Part shown: in pieces, positions 30,111 through 38,423 of the stretch
Layout of the letters: every line of letters begins with the position of its first letter
Numbering within the stretch: the stretch's first letter is position 1
Assembly: GCF_002280675.1 (NCBI RefSeq)
Contig: NZ_NCEN01000010.1
Coordinates: forward strand, 1-64,000
DNA from: Novosphingobium sp. 32-60-15
GTDB taxonomy: Bacteria; Pseudomonadota; Alphaproteobacteria; Sphingomonadales; Sphingomonadaceae
Reading direction: 5' to 3'
DNA length: 64,000 nucleotides
Notes under the pieces: model-generated
What the model saw: the letters and a program-made list of their open reading frames with translations, nothing else
What the model was told of the DNA's origin: nothing
Databases searched by the model: none
Translations under genes and position numbers: made by a program

Positions 30111-31079
30111 TCAGCGGCGGCGGACGATGTCCTGCGTGCCATTCATCACAGGCTGGCTGTAGCCATCATAGATGGTGCGCATCATCCGTGCGATCAGCTT
30201 GGCATGGGCTGCATGGCCTTCAGGCCCGGTGACAAAGAATGCCACGGCCAGATGACGCCCGTCAGGCAGGCGGACAATACCCACGTCATCTGTCACGCCC
30301 CAAAGCGTACCGGTTTTGTGCGCCACCAGCGTGCCTTCGGGCAGGCCTGCACGGATGCGGGTCTTGCCTGTGCTGGTGCGGGTCATCGTATCCAGCAGAA
30401 CAGCGCGGCTTTCAGGGCTTAAAACGCCACCGCGATCAATCGCGGCCAAAAGCGCGATCATGGCGCGAGGGGTGCTGGATGTGCGGGTATCAATTACGCG
30501 GGCAGGATCAACTTTGCCGTCATCGCGCACCAGCGTGGCCATGGTATGGTCGAGTCGCTGGCCGGTTATCCCGTTGCGGGTCAGCCACCGGTTGACGTTT
30601 TCATACCCTCCGACAACATTGATCAGGCCGTCCGTTGCCTCATTGTGGCTGCGGGTGATCATCAATTCCATAAGGCTTTGTGCGGTCATGACCGTGCCTT
30701 CGCGCAGCGGTGCAACCGGGCCCAACTGCCCGGTTTCGCGCACGCGAAGCATCATCGGGAACTGCTGGTCCAGCCGGTATGTGCCCTTTTCAACCTGCTC
30801 AAGGAACGTTGCCGCAACGGCGATCTTAGCGGTGCTGGCCATCGGGAACGGCATGTCGCCATTCACAAAAACCTGTCCGCCACCATCAAGGTCCATCGCC
30901 GCAACACCGATTCGGCCACGGCCTTCTGCGGCGATTGCGGCTATCTGCTGCTGGATATACTGATCGCGCTGGTCAAGAACGGAATTTTGCGTCCGGCTCT
31001 GCACGGCAGGAACAGTTGCGACAAGCGCGGGCACTGCGGTGAACAGTGCGGCGATGATCCTAGCGGTGCGGAACTTCAT
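30111..31079 (-). CDS. class A beta-lactamase-like serine hydrolase
   Basis: 322 residues from ATG 31079 with a signal peptide (1-27). The serine motif STAK (82-85), an SHN triad in place of SDN (144-146) and HKTGT (254-258) give a class A/PBP4*-like fold. The omega-loop glutamate of true class A enzymes (ExxLN) is not visible: the segment RLDHTMATLVRDDGKVDPAR precedes TRTSSTPRAM instead. It may therefore be a penicillin-binding hydrolase or another peptidase rather than a beta-lactamase. Its periplasmic location is an inference from the leader. Confidence 0.85.
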   Translation of the reverse strand: MKFRTARIIAALFTAVPALVATVPAVQSRTQNSVLDQRDQYIQQQIAAIAAEGRGRIGVAAMDLDGGGQVFVNGDMPFPMASTAKIAVAATFLEQVEKGTYRLDQQFPMMLRVRETGQLGPVAPLREGTVMTAQSLMELMITRSHNEATDGLINVVGGYENVNRWLTRNGITGQRLDHTMATLVRDDGKVDPARVIDTRTSSTPRAMIALLAAIDRGGVLSPESRAVLLDTMTRTSTGKTRIRAGLPEGTLVAHKTGTLWGVTDDVGIVRLPDGRHLAVAFFVTGPEGHAAHAKLIARMMRTIYDGYSQPVMNGTQDIVRRR

Positions 31080-31262
31080 ATCGGCGGTATATCCCGAACC
31101 TGGTTTATGCGACTTTAACAAGCCTAACGCATTGCGATTTATGCGCAAAGTGCCTTTCGGTACGCTCTGGCGCGGATATCGCCCACTTTGCCGATGGCGT
31201 ATCCATCCGCCGGGAACAAAATGCGCCGTGCTGAACCATTTTAGCCGCTGTTTTGGCCGTTC

Positions 31263-31901
31263 TCATTCAAACAGCCGGTCAAACCAACTGCGCTTCGGAA
31301 TTGCTGTGATGCCGCATGCCGGTTCCAGGGTGACTACCGAAGCATGATTTTCGTTTGCAAACAGGCTTTCAACCACGGCCTGAACGGTGATTCGCTTACC
31401 CCTTGATGGACGATACGATGGCTTGGCCACGCCATAGACCAGCGCGGTGCCGTCCCCGCTCCATTTCCCGTCAAAAAACAGCGCTTGTTCCAAACGGCGG
31501 CGTGCCAGCAAGGCAGCAGGGCGTGCCCAATCAAGCATCGCCTTGCGCGCCCCTGCACGATCCCCGGCGACAAAGCGCTTGATCCAACTGGCGCGGCCAA
31601 TGGCACCCGTGTTCCAGTGAAACGACAGGGCTGCTCCCAGTTCAGGTTCGGTCGGTTCATAAGTGCCAAATGCGGCCAGAACGGGGGGCAGGTACCTTTC
31701 GCGCAAGAGCCACAGATAGACGCCGATGCAGTGTTCCAGCGGCTGCGGCTTGTCCTTGTAGCGCGGGTAAACCTTATGGCCTGATGCATCGGTTATTCCC
31801 ACGCTCCACGTCCACACACCCACGCTGTCTTTGTAGGCTTCGGTGACGATCCCTTCGTGGGCAATCAGTTCAAGGGCAATCCGTGGGGTGATGTCGCGCA
31901 T
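31263..31901 (-). CDS. T4-type lysozyme (glycoside hydrolase 24)-like protein
   Basis: 212 residues. The start RIALELIAHEGIVTEAYKDS plus VGVWTWSVGIT contains E16, D25 and T31, spaced exactly like E11, D20 and T26 of phage T4 lysozyme, so the active site appears intact. A second block LGAALSFHWNTGAIG matches the substrate-cleft helix. No signal peptide, holin or other phage gene is visible nearby. It could be a domesticated endolysin or a remnant of a prophage or gene transfer agent. It is the gene after metK but is separated from it by a terminator. Confidence 0.85.
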   Translation of the reverse strand: MRDITPRIALELIAHEGIVTEAYKDSVGVWTWSVGITDASGHKVYPRYKDKPQPLEHCIGVYLWLLRERYLPPVLAAFGTYEPTEPELGAALSFHWNTGAIGRASWIKRFVAGDRAGARKAMLDWARPAALLARRRLEQALFFDGKWSGDGTALVYGVAKPSYRPSRGKRITVQAVVESLFANENHASVVTLEPACGITAIPKRSWFDRLFE

Positions 31902-31982
31902 GGTCCGGCTCCGCCAAAAGCCAGTGTGGTGGCGCGCAGGGTGTCTTGTAGGAAAGCAGAGATGAAACCCATCACAAGGAAA

Positions 31983-32010
31983 CGGCCCGCATCCCGAAGG
32001 ACACGAGCCG
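31983..32010 (-). terminator. metK terminator
   Basis: On the minus strand CGGCTCGTGTCC and GGATGCGGGCCG make a 12-pair hairpin (with G-T pairs) capped by a TTCG tetraloop, followed by TTTCC. It begins 29 bases past the metK stop. Confidence 0.65.
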
Positions 32011-32038
32011 CCATTGCTTTGCGCAATGCGTTGATCAA

Positions 32039-33262
32039 TCAGGCAATTGCAGCCTTCAGGTCATCGACCAGATCAAGCCGTTCCCACGGGAAGAAATCGC
32101 CCTCAGGCTTGCGGCCAAAGTGGCCATAAGCTGCCGAGGGCTGATAGATCGGCTTGTTCAGGCCAAGGTGGGTACGGATGCTGCGCGGGGTCAGGCCGCC
32201 CAGCTTGCTGATGCCCAGAATTGCCTGTTCGATCTTGTCGTCAGCCACCGTGCCGGTGTCGTGCGTGTCGACATAGAGCGAGAGCGGCTGTGATACGCCA
32301 ATGGCATAGGCGATCTGGATCGTGCAGCGGGTGGCAAGGCCAGCGGCCACCACGTTCTTGGCAAGATAGCGCGTGATATAGGCGGCCGAACGGTCAACCT
32401 TGGTCGGGTCCTTGCCCGAAAACGCACCGCCGCCATGCGGGGCTGCGCCGCCGTAAGTGTCGACGATGATCTTGCGTCCGGTCAGGCCCGCATCGCCATC
32501 AGGACCACCGATTTCGAACGCGCCGGTCGGGTTGATGTAATACTTGGTGTCACGCAGCAGCACGGGCGGGATCACGTCGGCAACCACGCGCTTCACATAG
32601 GCTTCGAGTTCGGCATACTTGGCCGGATCAGCGTTTTCACCGGTCAGGCAATAGCCTTTGGCGTGCTGGGTAGATACCACAACCGCCGTGGCGGCCACAG
32701 GCAGCGACCCTTCGTAGCGCAAGGTAACCTGGCTCTTGGCGTCAGGTTCAAGGAATGGCGCGACGCCCGAATGGCGATCTGCAGCCATGCGCTCAAGGAT
32801 CTTGTGGCTGTAATACAGCGTGGCAGGCATCAGATCGGGGGTTTCATCTGTCGCGTAACCGAACATGATGCCCTGGTCGCCTGCGCCTTCGTCCTTGTTG
32901 TCACCGGCATCAACGCCTTGCGCAATTTCGGCGGACTGGCCGTGAAGGTTGTTTTCAAAGCGAAAGCTCTGCCAGTGGAAGCCTTCCTGCTCATAACCGA
33001 TGCGCTTCACCGTTTCGCGCACAGTGGCTTCGATTTCCTCTTGCGCGCCGGGCGACCATGCCCCGTCTTCGTAAACGCCCTTGCAACGGATTTCGCCAGC
33101 CAGAACAACAAGTTGCGTCGTCGTCAGGGTTTCGCAGGCAATGCGCGCTTCGGGGTCTTTTGAAAGAAACAGGTCAACAATTGAATCGCTGATCTGGTCA
33201 GCAACCTTGTCAGGGTGCCCCTCGGAAACGCTTTCGGAAGTAAACAGGTATTCTGTGCGCAT
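32039..33262 (-). CDS. metK: S-adenosylmethionine synthetase
   Basis: Makes SAM from methionine and ATP. From ATG 33262 ([19 protein letters not shown]) it has 407 residues, close to the family length; an in-frame ATG 12 bases earlier lies within the ribosome-binding hairpin and is less likely. Family signatures [13 protein letters not shown] and [18 protein letters not shown] are present. The C-terminus ends [15 protein letters not shown]. It is 41 bases downstream of lnt. Translation may be controlled by the hairpin at 33264-33297. Confidence 0.97.
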   Translation of the reverse strand: MRTEYLFTSESVSEGHPDKVADQISDSIVDLFLSKDPEARIACETLTTTQLVVLAGEIRCKGVYEDGAWSPGAQEEIEATVRETVKRIGYEQEGFHWQSFRFENNLHGQSAEIAQGVDAGDNKDEGAGDQGIMFGYATDETPDLMPATLYYSHKILERMAADRHSGVAPFLEPDAKSQVTLRYEGSLPVAATAVVVSTQHAKGYCLTGENADPAKYAELEAYVKRVVADVIPPVLLRDTKYYINPTGAFEIGGPDGDAGLTGRKIIVDTYGGAAPHGGGAFSGKDPTKVDRSAAYITRYLAKNVVAAGLATRCTIQIAYAIGVSQPLSLYVDTHDTGTVADDKIEQAILGISKLGGLTPRSIRTHLGLNKPIYQPSAAYGHFGRKPEGDFFPWERLDLVDDLKAAIA

Positions 33263-33263
33263 T

Positions 33264-33297
33264 GCCAGCCTCATATAAAGAAAGCTTTATGTCTGGC
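33264..33297 (-). promoter_or_regulatory. leader hairpin over the metK ribosome-binding site
   Basis: In the lnt-metK gap, the mRNA reads GCCAG-AC-ATAAAG-CTTT-CTTTAT-ATGAGG-CTGGC before the ATG. ATAAAG pairs with CTTTAT (33285-33290 with 33275-33280) and GCCAG pairs with CTGGC (33293-33297 with 33264-33268). The probable Shine-Dalgarno GAGG (33269-33272) lies in the bulge between stems. It does not match the SAM-II or SAM/SAH consensus as I remember them. Confidence 0.45.
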
Positions 33298-33303
33298 TTG
33301 GCT

Positions 33304-34887
33304 CTAGCGCTTTCGGGTGGTGCTGGCAACCAGCGCGATGACAAGAAGCACTACGGACCAGACAAGAACCATTGCGTTACCCATTTTGGCAAACAGCGTT
33401 GGCACATGCGGCGGGGGCACGAACCCATCGATTCGCCCGGCCTTTCTCAGCGGCAGAAAGCGGCGCACTACGCCGTCGGCATCAATCACTGCGCTTATCC
33501 CTGTGGTGGTTGCGCGCAAGACCGGCAGTCCTTCCTCGATCGCGCGCATCCGGGCTTGGGCCAGATGTTGCGGCGGTCCCCATGAACCGAACCAGCCATC
33601 GTTTGAGGGATTGAACAGGTATTCCGGGCGGTTCGCGCGATCAACCACTTGGCCCGAAAAGATGATTTCATAACAAATCTGTACGCCAACTTTGCCGTGT
33701 GGGCCAAAATCGATGGTGCGAGGCCCCGGCCCGGACAGGAAATCAAGGCTGCCCGCCACAAATCGCGAAAGGCCAATCGGCTCGAGCCATTCGCGCATTG
33801 GCAGATATTCGCCGAACGGCACCAGATGCGCCTTGGCATAGCTACCGCGTATTGCGCCTGTATCATCCAGCGCGGTCACCACGTTGTAAGCGCCTTTGGC
33901 TTTCCCGTCCTTCATGGCGATGTCGACAGCTCCGGTCAGCAGCAGGCTGCCGGGGCCAATGACCCGCCCGATCCGCTCGCGCGCCAAAACCGGGTTGGCG
34001 GCAAATGTGGTATCTTCATACCAGAACTGGGGATAGCCGGTGCGCAGGAAATCGGGCACGCCGCTTTCCGGCCAAAGCACCAGGCGCCGGGTTCCGCGCT
34101 GGCGGGGGAGCGAGAGCGTGGCAGTATCGCGGAACTGGTTTTCGTAATTGGCAGGGTCATTCAGGACTTCCTGCCGTACGTCCGGCTGGACCAGCGTGAA
34201 CGGCAGCGTACCCTCGCGCCGCTCTGCCCCCATCATCGCACTGCCCAGCGGCAGGACCATCAGCACAGCGGGGCCCAGCGCATAAGCCGCAGCGGCCCAT
34301 TTCTGGCCCTTGTTCCATGATCTTATCGCAAACAGCCACCAACCGCCCAATAGAACGACAAAGCCGGAAAGCGCATAAGTGCCGGTCCATTGTGCCAGCA
34401 GGGCAAGTCCGGGCCGGTCGAATCCGCCCAGCGTCACCATGCCAAGCGGGTTCCACGCAAAGCCCGTGAACAGCATTGCCCGCAACCATTCGCTCATGAT
34501 CCAGCAAGCCGCAAATGCCGGTAGCAATGCCGCGCTGCGCGTGCGTGCAAGCCACCAGCCACCGACCGTGGCGATGGCCGGGAAGATCGCGAGATAAAGC
34601 GCGATCAGCACGACGGCGATCATGCCCAGCCATTTCGGCATTTCGGCTTGATAGGTGAAGGCCGTGGCGATCCAGCCATTGCCCGCAGTGAACAGGCCAA
34701 GCCCGAACAACCAGCCCGACAGCAACGCCTGGGGCCAGGTTTTGACCACGTACAAACGGTGGAGCAGATAAGCCAAAGCCGCGAGCGTCAGCGGCCATAG
34801 GCCCAACGGTTGAAAGCCGGTTGCAGCAAGTGCACCGGCGGCAATGGTGTAAAGTTGCGGGCGGGGGGGCGTGATCAATCGCAGCAT
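33304..34887 (-). CDS. lnt: apolipoprotein N-acyltransferase
   Basis: Inner-membrane enzyme that adds the third acyl chain to lipoproteins. 527 residues from ATG 34887, six bases inside a TTG alternative. About six N-terminal TM helices (1-200) are followed by the periplasmic nitrilase-like domain with the catalytic Glu in VLWPESGVPDFL, Lys in YAKAHLVPFGEYLP and Cys in VGVQICYEIIFSG, and a C-terminal TM helix (500-520). It precedes metK on the same strand. Confidence 0.96.
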   Translation of the reverse strand: MLRLITPPRPQLYTIAAGALAATGFQPLGLWPLTLAALAYLLHRLYVVKTWPQALLSGWLFGLGLFTAGNGWIATAFTYQAEMPKWLGMIAVVLIALYLAIFPAIATVGGWWLARTRSAALLPAFAACWIMSEWLRAMLFTGFAWNPLGMVTLGGFDRPGLALLAQWTGTYALSGFVVLLGGWWLFAIRSWNKGQKWAAAAYALGPAVLMVLPLGSAMMGAERREGTLPFTLVQPDVRQEVLNDPANYENQFRDTATLSLPRQRGTRRLVLWPESGVPDFLRTGYPQFWYEDTTFAANPVLARERIGRVIGPGSLLLTGAVDIAMKDGKAKGAYNVVTALDDTGAIRGSYAKAHLVPFGEYLPMREWLEPIGLSRFVAGSLDFLSGPGPRTIDFGPHGKVGVQICYEIIFSGQVVDRANRPEYLFNPSNDGWFGSWGPPQHLAQARMRAIEEGLPVLRATTTGISAVIDADGVVRRFLPLRKAGRIDGFVPPPHVPTLFAKMGNAMVLVWSVVLLVIALVASTTRKR

Positions 34888-34948
34888 GCCCAACCGCTAT
34901 GGGGTGCGCCGGGGCCGACCGCAAGCGGCCAGCCCCAAGCGTCACACC

Positions 34949-35992
34949 TCAGCCTTCAACAGGCAGCGGATTTTTGCGCGGACGGCCACGCTTTTTGGGC
35001 GCAGGAGCCGCGTCATCACTGGCAGCGGCCTCAACAGGGTCTGCGGCAACAGGTGCCGGAGTGGGAACCGGTGCCGGTTCTGGCTCTGGCTCGCTACGCA
35101 GGCTGATCGAAGGCGGCAGGCTTGATGGATCAAGCGCGGCGGGCGCATCATCGTGATCACGCTCACGTTCAACGCGCGGGCGGCGTTCGGTGCGCGGACG
35201 CAAGCCACGTGCAGGGCGGGCATCGCGAACAAACGGATTGTCGTTTGCATCAGCGACAGGTTCACCCTCAATCGCGGGAATGCCTTCACCGGGCAGGGCC
35301 GCAACCGCAGCAACCTGGGGCTCTGCGTCGCGTTCGCGCGAACGATCAAACCGGCGGTTGTCGCGTGGACGATCTTCACGTGGACCACGATCTTCGCGGG
35401 GTGTCCGATCTTCACGCGGTCGGTCATCACGCTGGCGGTCCTGGCGCGGACGGTCTTCACGATCTTCACGAGGCCTGTCGTCACGGGGCCGATCATCGCG
35501 CTGGCGGTCGCCACGGGGACGATCATCGCGTTGACGGTCCTGGCGCTGGCGGTCTTCGCGATCCTCGCGTGGCCGATCGTCACGGGGGCGCTCATCACGG
35601 GGACGCTCTTCACGCTCCTGGCGCGATGGTGCGCGTTCGAACGCGGCGTAATCGCCTTCTGCGCTGAATTCGTTGTTTTCTTCCTCGCCGTCCTGTTCCT
35701 GCCAACGTTCGCCGTTGGGACCAAGGGGGCGGGTGCGCTGATCTTCGGTGCGGACACGGCTGTCGGCAATCACGCGGAAGTAGTGATCGGCAAATTGCAG
35801 ATAGTATTCGGCCTGCACGCGGTCACCGTTCAGGTGCGCGTCCGATGCAAGTTTGCGATACTTCTCCAGCATTTGGGGGGCATTGCCCCGTGCGCGGCTG
35901 TCGATCCGGTTGAGCTGCTGCCCGCCATTCTGGGGGCGACCGTTATTGGTGCGCCCGCGACGGCGGTTGTTACCACGATTGTTGTTATTCAA
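34949..35992 (-). CDS. DUF4167 protein with Arg/Asp repeats and AT-hook
   Basis: 347 residues from a TTG at 35992 (LNNNNRGNNRRRGRTNNG). No ATG fits, and AGGAAG lies nine bases upstream. Order: the DUF4167 domain (about 1-75) with the conserved ARGNAPQMLEKYRKLASDAH and AEYYLQFADHYFRVI blocks; 100 residues of RDDRPRED-type low-complexity repeats; a proline-rich tail; and a C-terminal AT-hook KKRGRPRKNP. DUF4167 proteins are alphaproteobacterial and of unknown function; the basic and AT-hook parts suggest nucleic-acid contact. It lies between prmC and lnt on the same strand. Confidence 0.85.
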   Translation of the reverse strand: MNNNNRGNNRRRGRTNNGRPQNGGQQLNRIDSRARGNAPQMLEKYRKLASDAHLNGDRVQAEYYLQFADHYFRVIADSRVRTEDQRTRPLGPNGERWQEQDGEEENNEFSAEGDYAAFERAPSRQEREERPRDERPRDDRPREDREDRQRQDRQRDDRPRGDRQRDDRPRDDRPREDREDRPRQDRQRDDRPREDRTPREDRGPREDRPRDNRRFDRSRERDAEPQVAAVAALPGEGIPAIEGEPVADANDNPFVRDARPARGLRPRTERRPRVERERDHDDAPAALDPSSLPPSISLRSEPEPEPAPVPTPAPVAADPVEAAASDDAAPAPKKRGRPRKNPLPVEG

Positions 35993-36244
35993 CTTCAGGC
36001 ACTTCCTTGTTTGGGGGCGGCCCAACTGGAATTCAGGCCCATCTGGAATGCAGGTTAAACCCGTATTGCCGTGCTACCCGTTAGCCGCGCAATCTCCACC
36101 ACCGGTTCAGCCCATCATTGAAGACGGGCGAATCGGGGTTCCCAGCATCTGCTCTCGTCCCGGCCCCTTTGGCCGTTCATCCCTGCAAATGGTGAGGTAG
36201 GCAAGATCGGGAAGCCATCATCCGCTCTTTACCTAGGTACACGG

Positions 36245-37108
36245 TTAGTCGTCTGCCGCGGCCTTGCCAAGAGGAATTATGCGGTTTTTCGCCATTTCTA
36301 TCGCGCGGGGCCGTCCGGCAAGGTCATGGTGCAAAATTGCCGCGAAATTTGAAGCCCTTGCCAGCGCAATGACGGGCTCTGCCTGCGTCCAGCCAATCTC
36401 GACCATGGCGATCCCGTCATCGGCCAGCAAAAAGGGCAATTGCGGGATCAGCAATCGATAATCATCCAGCCCGTCAGCCCCTGCAAACAGCGCTCCCGCC
36501 GGTTCATGCGCCCGTACTGACGGGGCAAGGTCCGCCGCATCTTCAACATAGGGCGGATTGGCAAGAATCAGGTCAAACGCGCCCAGCCCGTCGTTCCAGC
36601 CCGCTTTTGTCCAGTCGGCCTGCAAAAACCGCGCATTTGGCGCATGTCGCGCCCCATTTGCAGCAGCGATGGCCAGCGCCTCTGGCGAACGGTCAATCCC
36701 GATGCCTTCGGCTTCGGGCCAGATTGACAGGGCGGCAAGCAGCAGCGCGCCCGACCCTGTACCCAGATCAAGAATGCGCTGCGGCGGATGGCTGGCCAAT
36801 CTTTCGCGCGCTGCGTCAATCAGCGTCTCGCTATCGCCGCGCGGGATCAGCACAGCGGGGCTGACCGCCAGATCAAGGCCATAGAACTCCTGATGACCCA
36901 CGATATAGGCCACCGGTTCATGCGCCAACCGGCGTTCAACCAGCGCGGCAAAGCTGGCTGGCACATCGGCCTGCATGTGGCGCAACAGCACATCGGATCG
37001 CGAACAGCCCAACGCGTGTGCCATCAGCACTTCGGCGTCCAGCCGCGCCGTATCGCTGGTTTGCGCAAGGCGGGCAGCGGCCTCGCGAATGGCTTGGGCT
37101 ACGGTCAC
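36245..37108 (-). CDS. prmC: peptide chain release factor glutamine methyltransferase
   Basis: Methylates the Gln of the GGQ motif in release factors. 287 residues from a GTG start. The SAM-binding motif ILDLGTGSGALLLAAL and the catalytic LANPPYVE (NPPY) are present, with an N-terminal helical domain. It begins nine bases after the prfA stop, so it is probably co-transcribed with its own substrate gene. The gap to the DUF4167 gene (35993-36244) holds no gene. Confidence 0.95.
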   Translation of the reverse strand: MTVAQAIREAAARLAQTSDTARLDAEVLMAHALGCSRSDVLLRHMQADVPASFAALVERRLAHEPVAYIVGHQEFYGLDLAVSPAVLIPRGDSETLIDAARERLASHPPQRILDLGTGSGALLLAALSIWPEAEGIGIDRSPEALAIAAANGARHAPNARFLQADWTKAGWNDGLGAFDLILANPPYVEDAADLAPSVRAHEPAGALFAGADGLDDYRLLIPQLPFLLADDGIAMVEIGWTQAEPVIALARASNFAAILHHDLAGRPRAIEMAKNRIIPLGKAAADD

Positions 37109-37117
37109 GCCGTCGCC

Positions 37118-38182
37118 TCAGCCATCCATCGAGGCCAGCCGCTTGGCCTGATCCTCGGCAATCAGCGCGTCGACCAGTTCGCCCAGCCCAACACCCTCCA
37201 GCACTTCAGGCAAACGATGCAGCGTCAGGTTGATGCGGTGGTCGGTCACGCGGCCTTGCGGGAAGTTATAGGTGCGGATGCGTTCAGACCGGTCGCCCGA
37301 TCCGACCATCGCCTTGCGCGCCTCGGCCTCTTCGCCTTGCGCGGCATCGCGCTGCGCTTCGAACAGGCGGGCGCGCAGAACCTGCATCGCCTTGTCCTTG
37401 TTCTTGTGCTGGCTGCGCCCGTCCTGGCAGGTGACGACCGTGCCGGTGGGCAAGTGGGTGATGCGCACCGCCGAATCGGTGGTGTTCACATGCTGCCCGC
37501 CCGCACCGCTGGCGCGATAGACGTCGATCTTCAGATCCTTGTCCTCGATCCGCACGTCAACTTCGTCAGGTTCGGGCAGAACGGCGACAGTGGCGGCAGA
37601 AGTGTGGATGCGCCCGCCCGATTCGGTAACAGGCACGCGCTGCACGCGGTGGACGCCGCTTTCGAACTTCAGCTTGGCGAAAACCCCATTGCCCGCAACA
37701 TTGGCGACCACTTCCTTGTAGCCGCCGATGTCATTGGCGTTGACCGAGACGACTTCCACCCGCCAGCCTTGCTCTACAGCATACTTTTCGTACATGCGAA
37801 ACAGATCGGCAGCGAACAGCGCTGCCTCATCCCCGCCGGTGCCCGCGCGGATTTCCAGCATGGCCGGGCGGCTGTCAGCCGAATCGCGCGGCAGCATGGC
37901 AATGGCAAGGCGGTGTTCGGCTTCCGGCAATGCGGCGTTGATCCGCGCCAGCTCTTCCTCGGCCAGTTCACGCATGTCTGGATCATCAAGCGCGGCAAGG
38001 CTGGTGATTTCCTCACGCATCGCCGCGATTTCCTGCGCGATGCGGGCGACGGGTTCAAGCTCGGCATAATCTCGGCTGGCGGCAATAAAGTCCGCGCCTT
38101 CCAAAGTGCCTGAACCCAGCCGCGCTTCCAGTTCGGCAAAGCGGTGGGTGATGTGGCCAAGGCGGGTGTCGGAAACGCTCAT
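37118..38182 (-). CDS. prfA: peptide chain release factor 1
   Basis: Terminates translation at UAA and UAG. 354 residues from ATG 38182 ([11 protein letters not shown]); a start 15 bases earlier is less likely. The GGQ motif is in [18 protein letters not shown], and the codon-recognition domain and C-terminal helix are intact. It heads a transcript with prmC. The upstream gap to hisS is filled with two inverted repeats (38201-38404). Confidence 0.97.
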   Translation of the reverse strand: MSVSDTRLGHITHRFAELEARLGSGTLEGADFIAASRDYAELEPVARIAQEIAAMREEITSLAALDDPDMRELAEEELARINAALPEAEHRLAIAMLPRDSADSRPAMLEIRAGTGGDEAALFAADLFRMYEKYAVEQGWRVEVVSVNANDIGGYKEVVANVAGNGVFAKLKFESGVHRVQRVPVTESGGRIHTSAATVAVLPEPDEVDVRIEDKDLKIDVYRASGAGGQHVNTTDSAVRITHLPTGTVVTCQDGRSQHKNKDKAMQVLRARLFEAQRDAAQGEEAEARKAMVGSGDRSERIRTYNFPQGRVTDHRINLTLHRLPEVLEGVGLGELVDALIAEDQAKRLASMDG

Positions 38183-38200
38183 GCCACACCCCCACACTTC

Positions 38201-38286
38201 GTCATCCCGGGCTTGACCCGGGATCCCGCTTGTTGATCAGCCGCCGCGAAAAGAACAGCGGGACCCCGGGTCAAGCCCGGGGTGAC
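38201..38286. repeat. perfect 30-base inverted repeat before prfA
   Basis: Arms 38201-38230 and 38257-38286 pair as GTCATCCCGGGCTTGACCCG and onward with AGCGGGACCCCGGGTCAAGC and onward, one mismatch, loop 26 bases. It is a dispersed palindrome of the CCCGGGCTTGACCCGGG type common in sphingomonads and rhizobia. Confidence 0.8.
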
Positions 38287-38311
38287 GGGGGTATTTGACC
38301 TCTCCGAGAAA

Positions 38312-38404
38312 CCGTCATGCTGAACTTGTTTCAGCATCCATCCCTCCGCAGGCGATGGGGGTGCACGGGGAGAGATGGACCCTGAAACAAGTTCAGGGTG
38401 ACGG
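38312..38404. repeat. imperfect inverted repeat after hisS
   Basis: Arms 38312-38343 (CCGTCATGCTGAACTTGTTT and onward) and 38370-38404 (ending GTTCAGGGTGACGG) belong to the same family as the three copies in 8537-8955. It lies just past the hisS stop and may stabilise or end that transcript. Confidence 0.75.
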
Positions 38405-38423
38405 TGGGTTTAAAGAGCACCAT

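Noticed and set aside
31883..32020. Possible 49-residue peptide (MAARVLRDAGRFLVMG and onward) before the lysozyme gene, considered as a holin
   Set aside because: It overlaps the metK terminator hairpin and the lysozyme start in another frame; its only hydrophobic stretch is short and there is no ribosome-binding site.
33264..33297. SAM-II or SAM/SAH riboswitch upstream of metK
   Set aside because: Only a short nested hairpin is present; the conserved loop sequences of those classes, as I remember them, are missing. Kept as an unclassified leader.
35153..36058. 301-codon hydrophobic frame opposite the DUF4167 gene
   Set aside because: The apparent TM segments arise from the complement of Arg/Asp repeats; the minus strand has the conserved domain.
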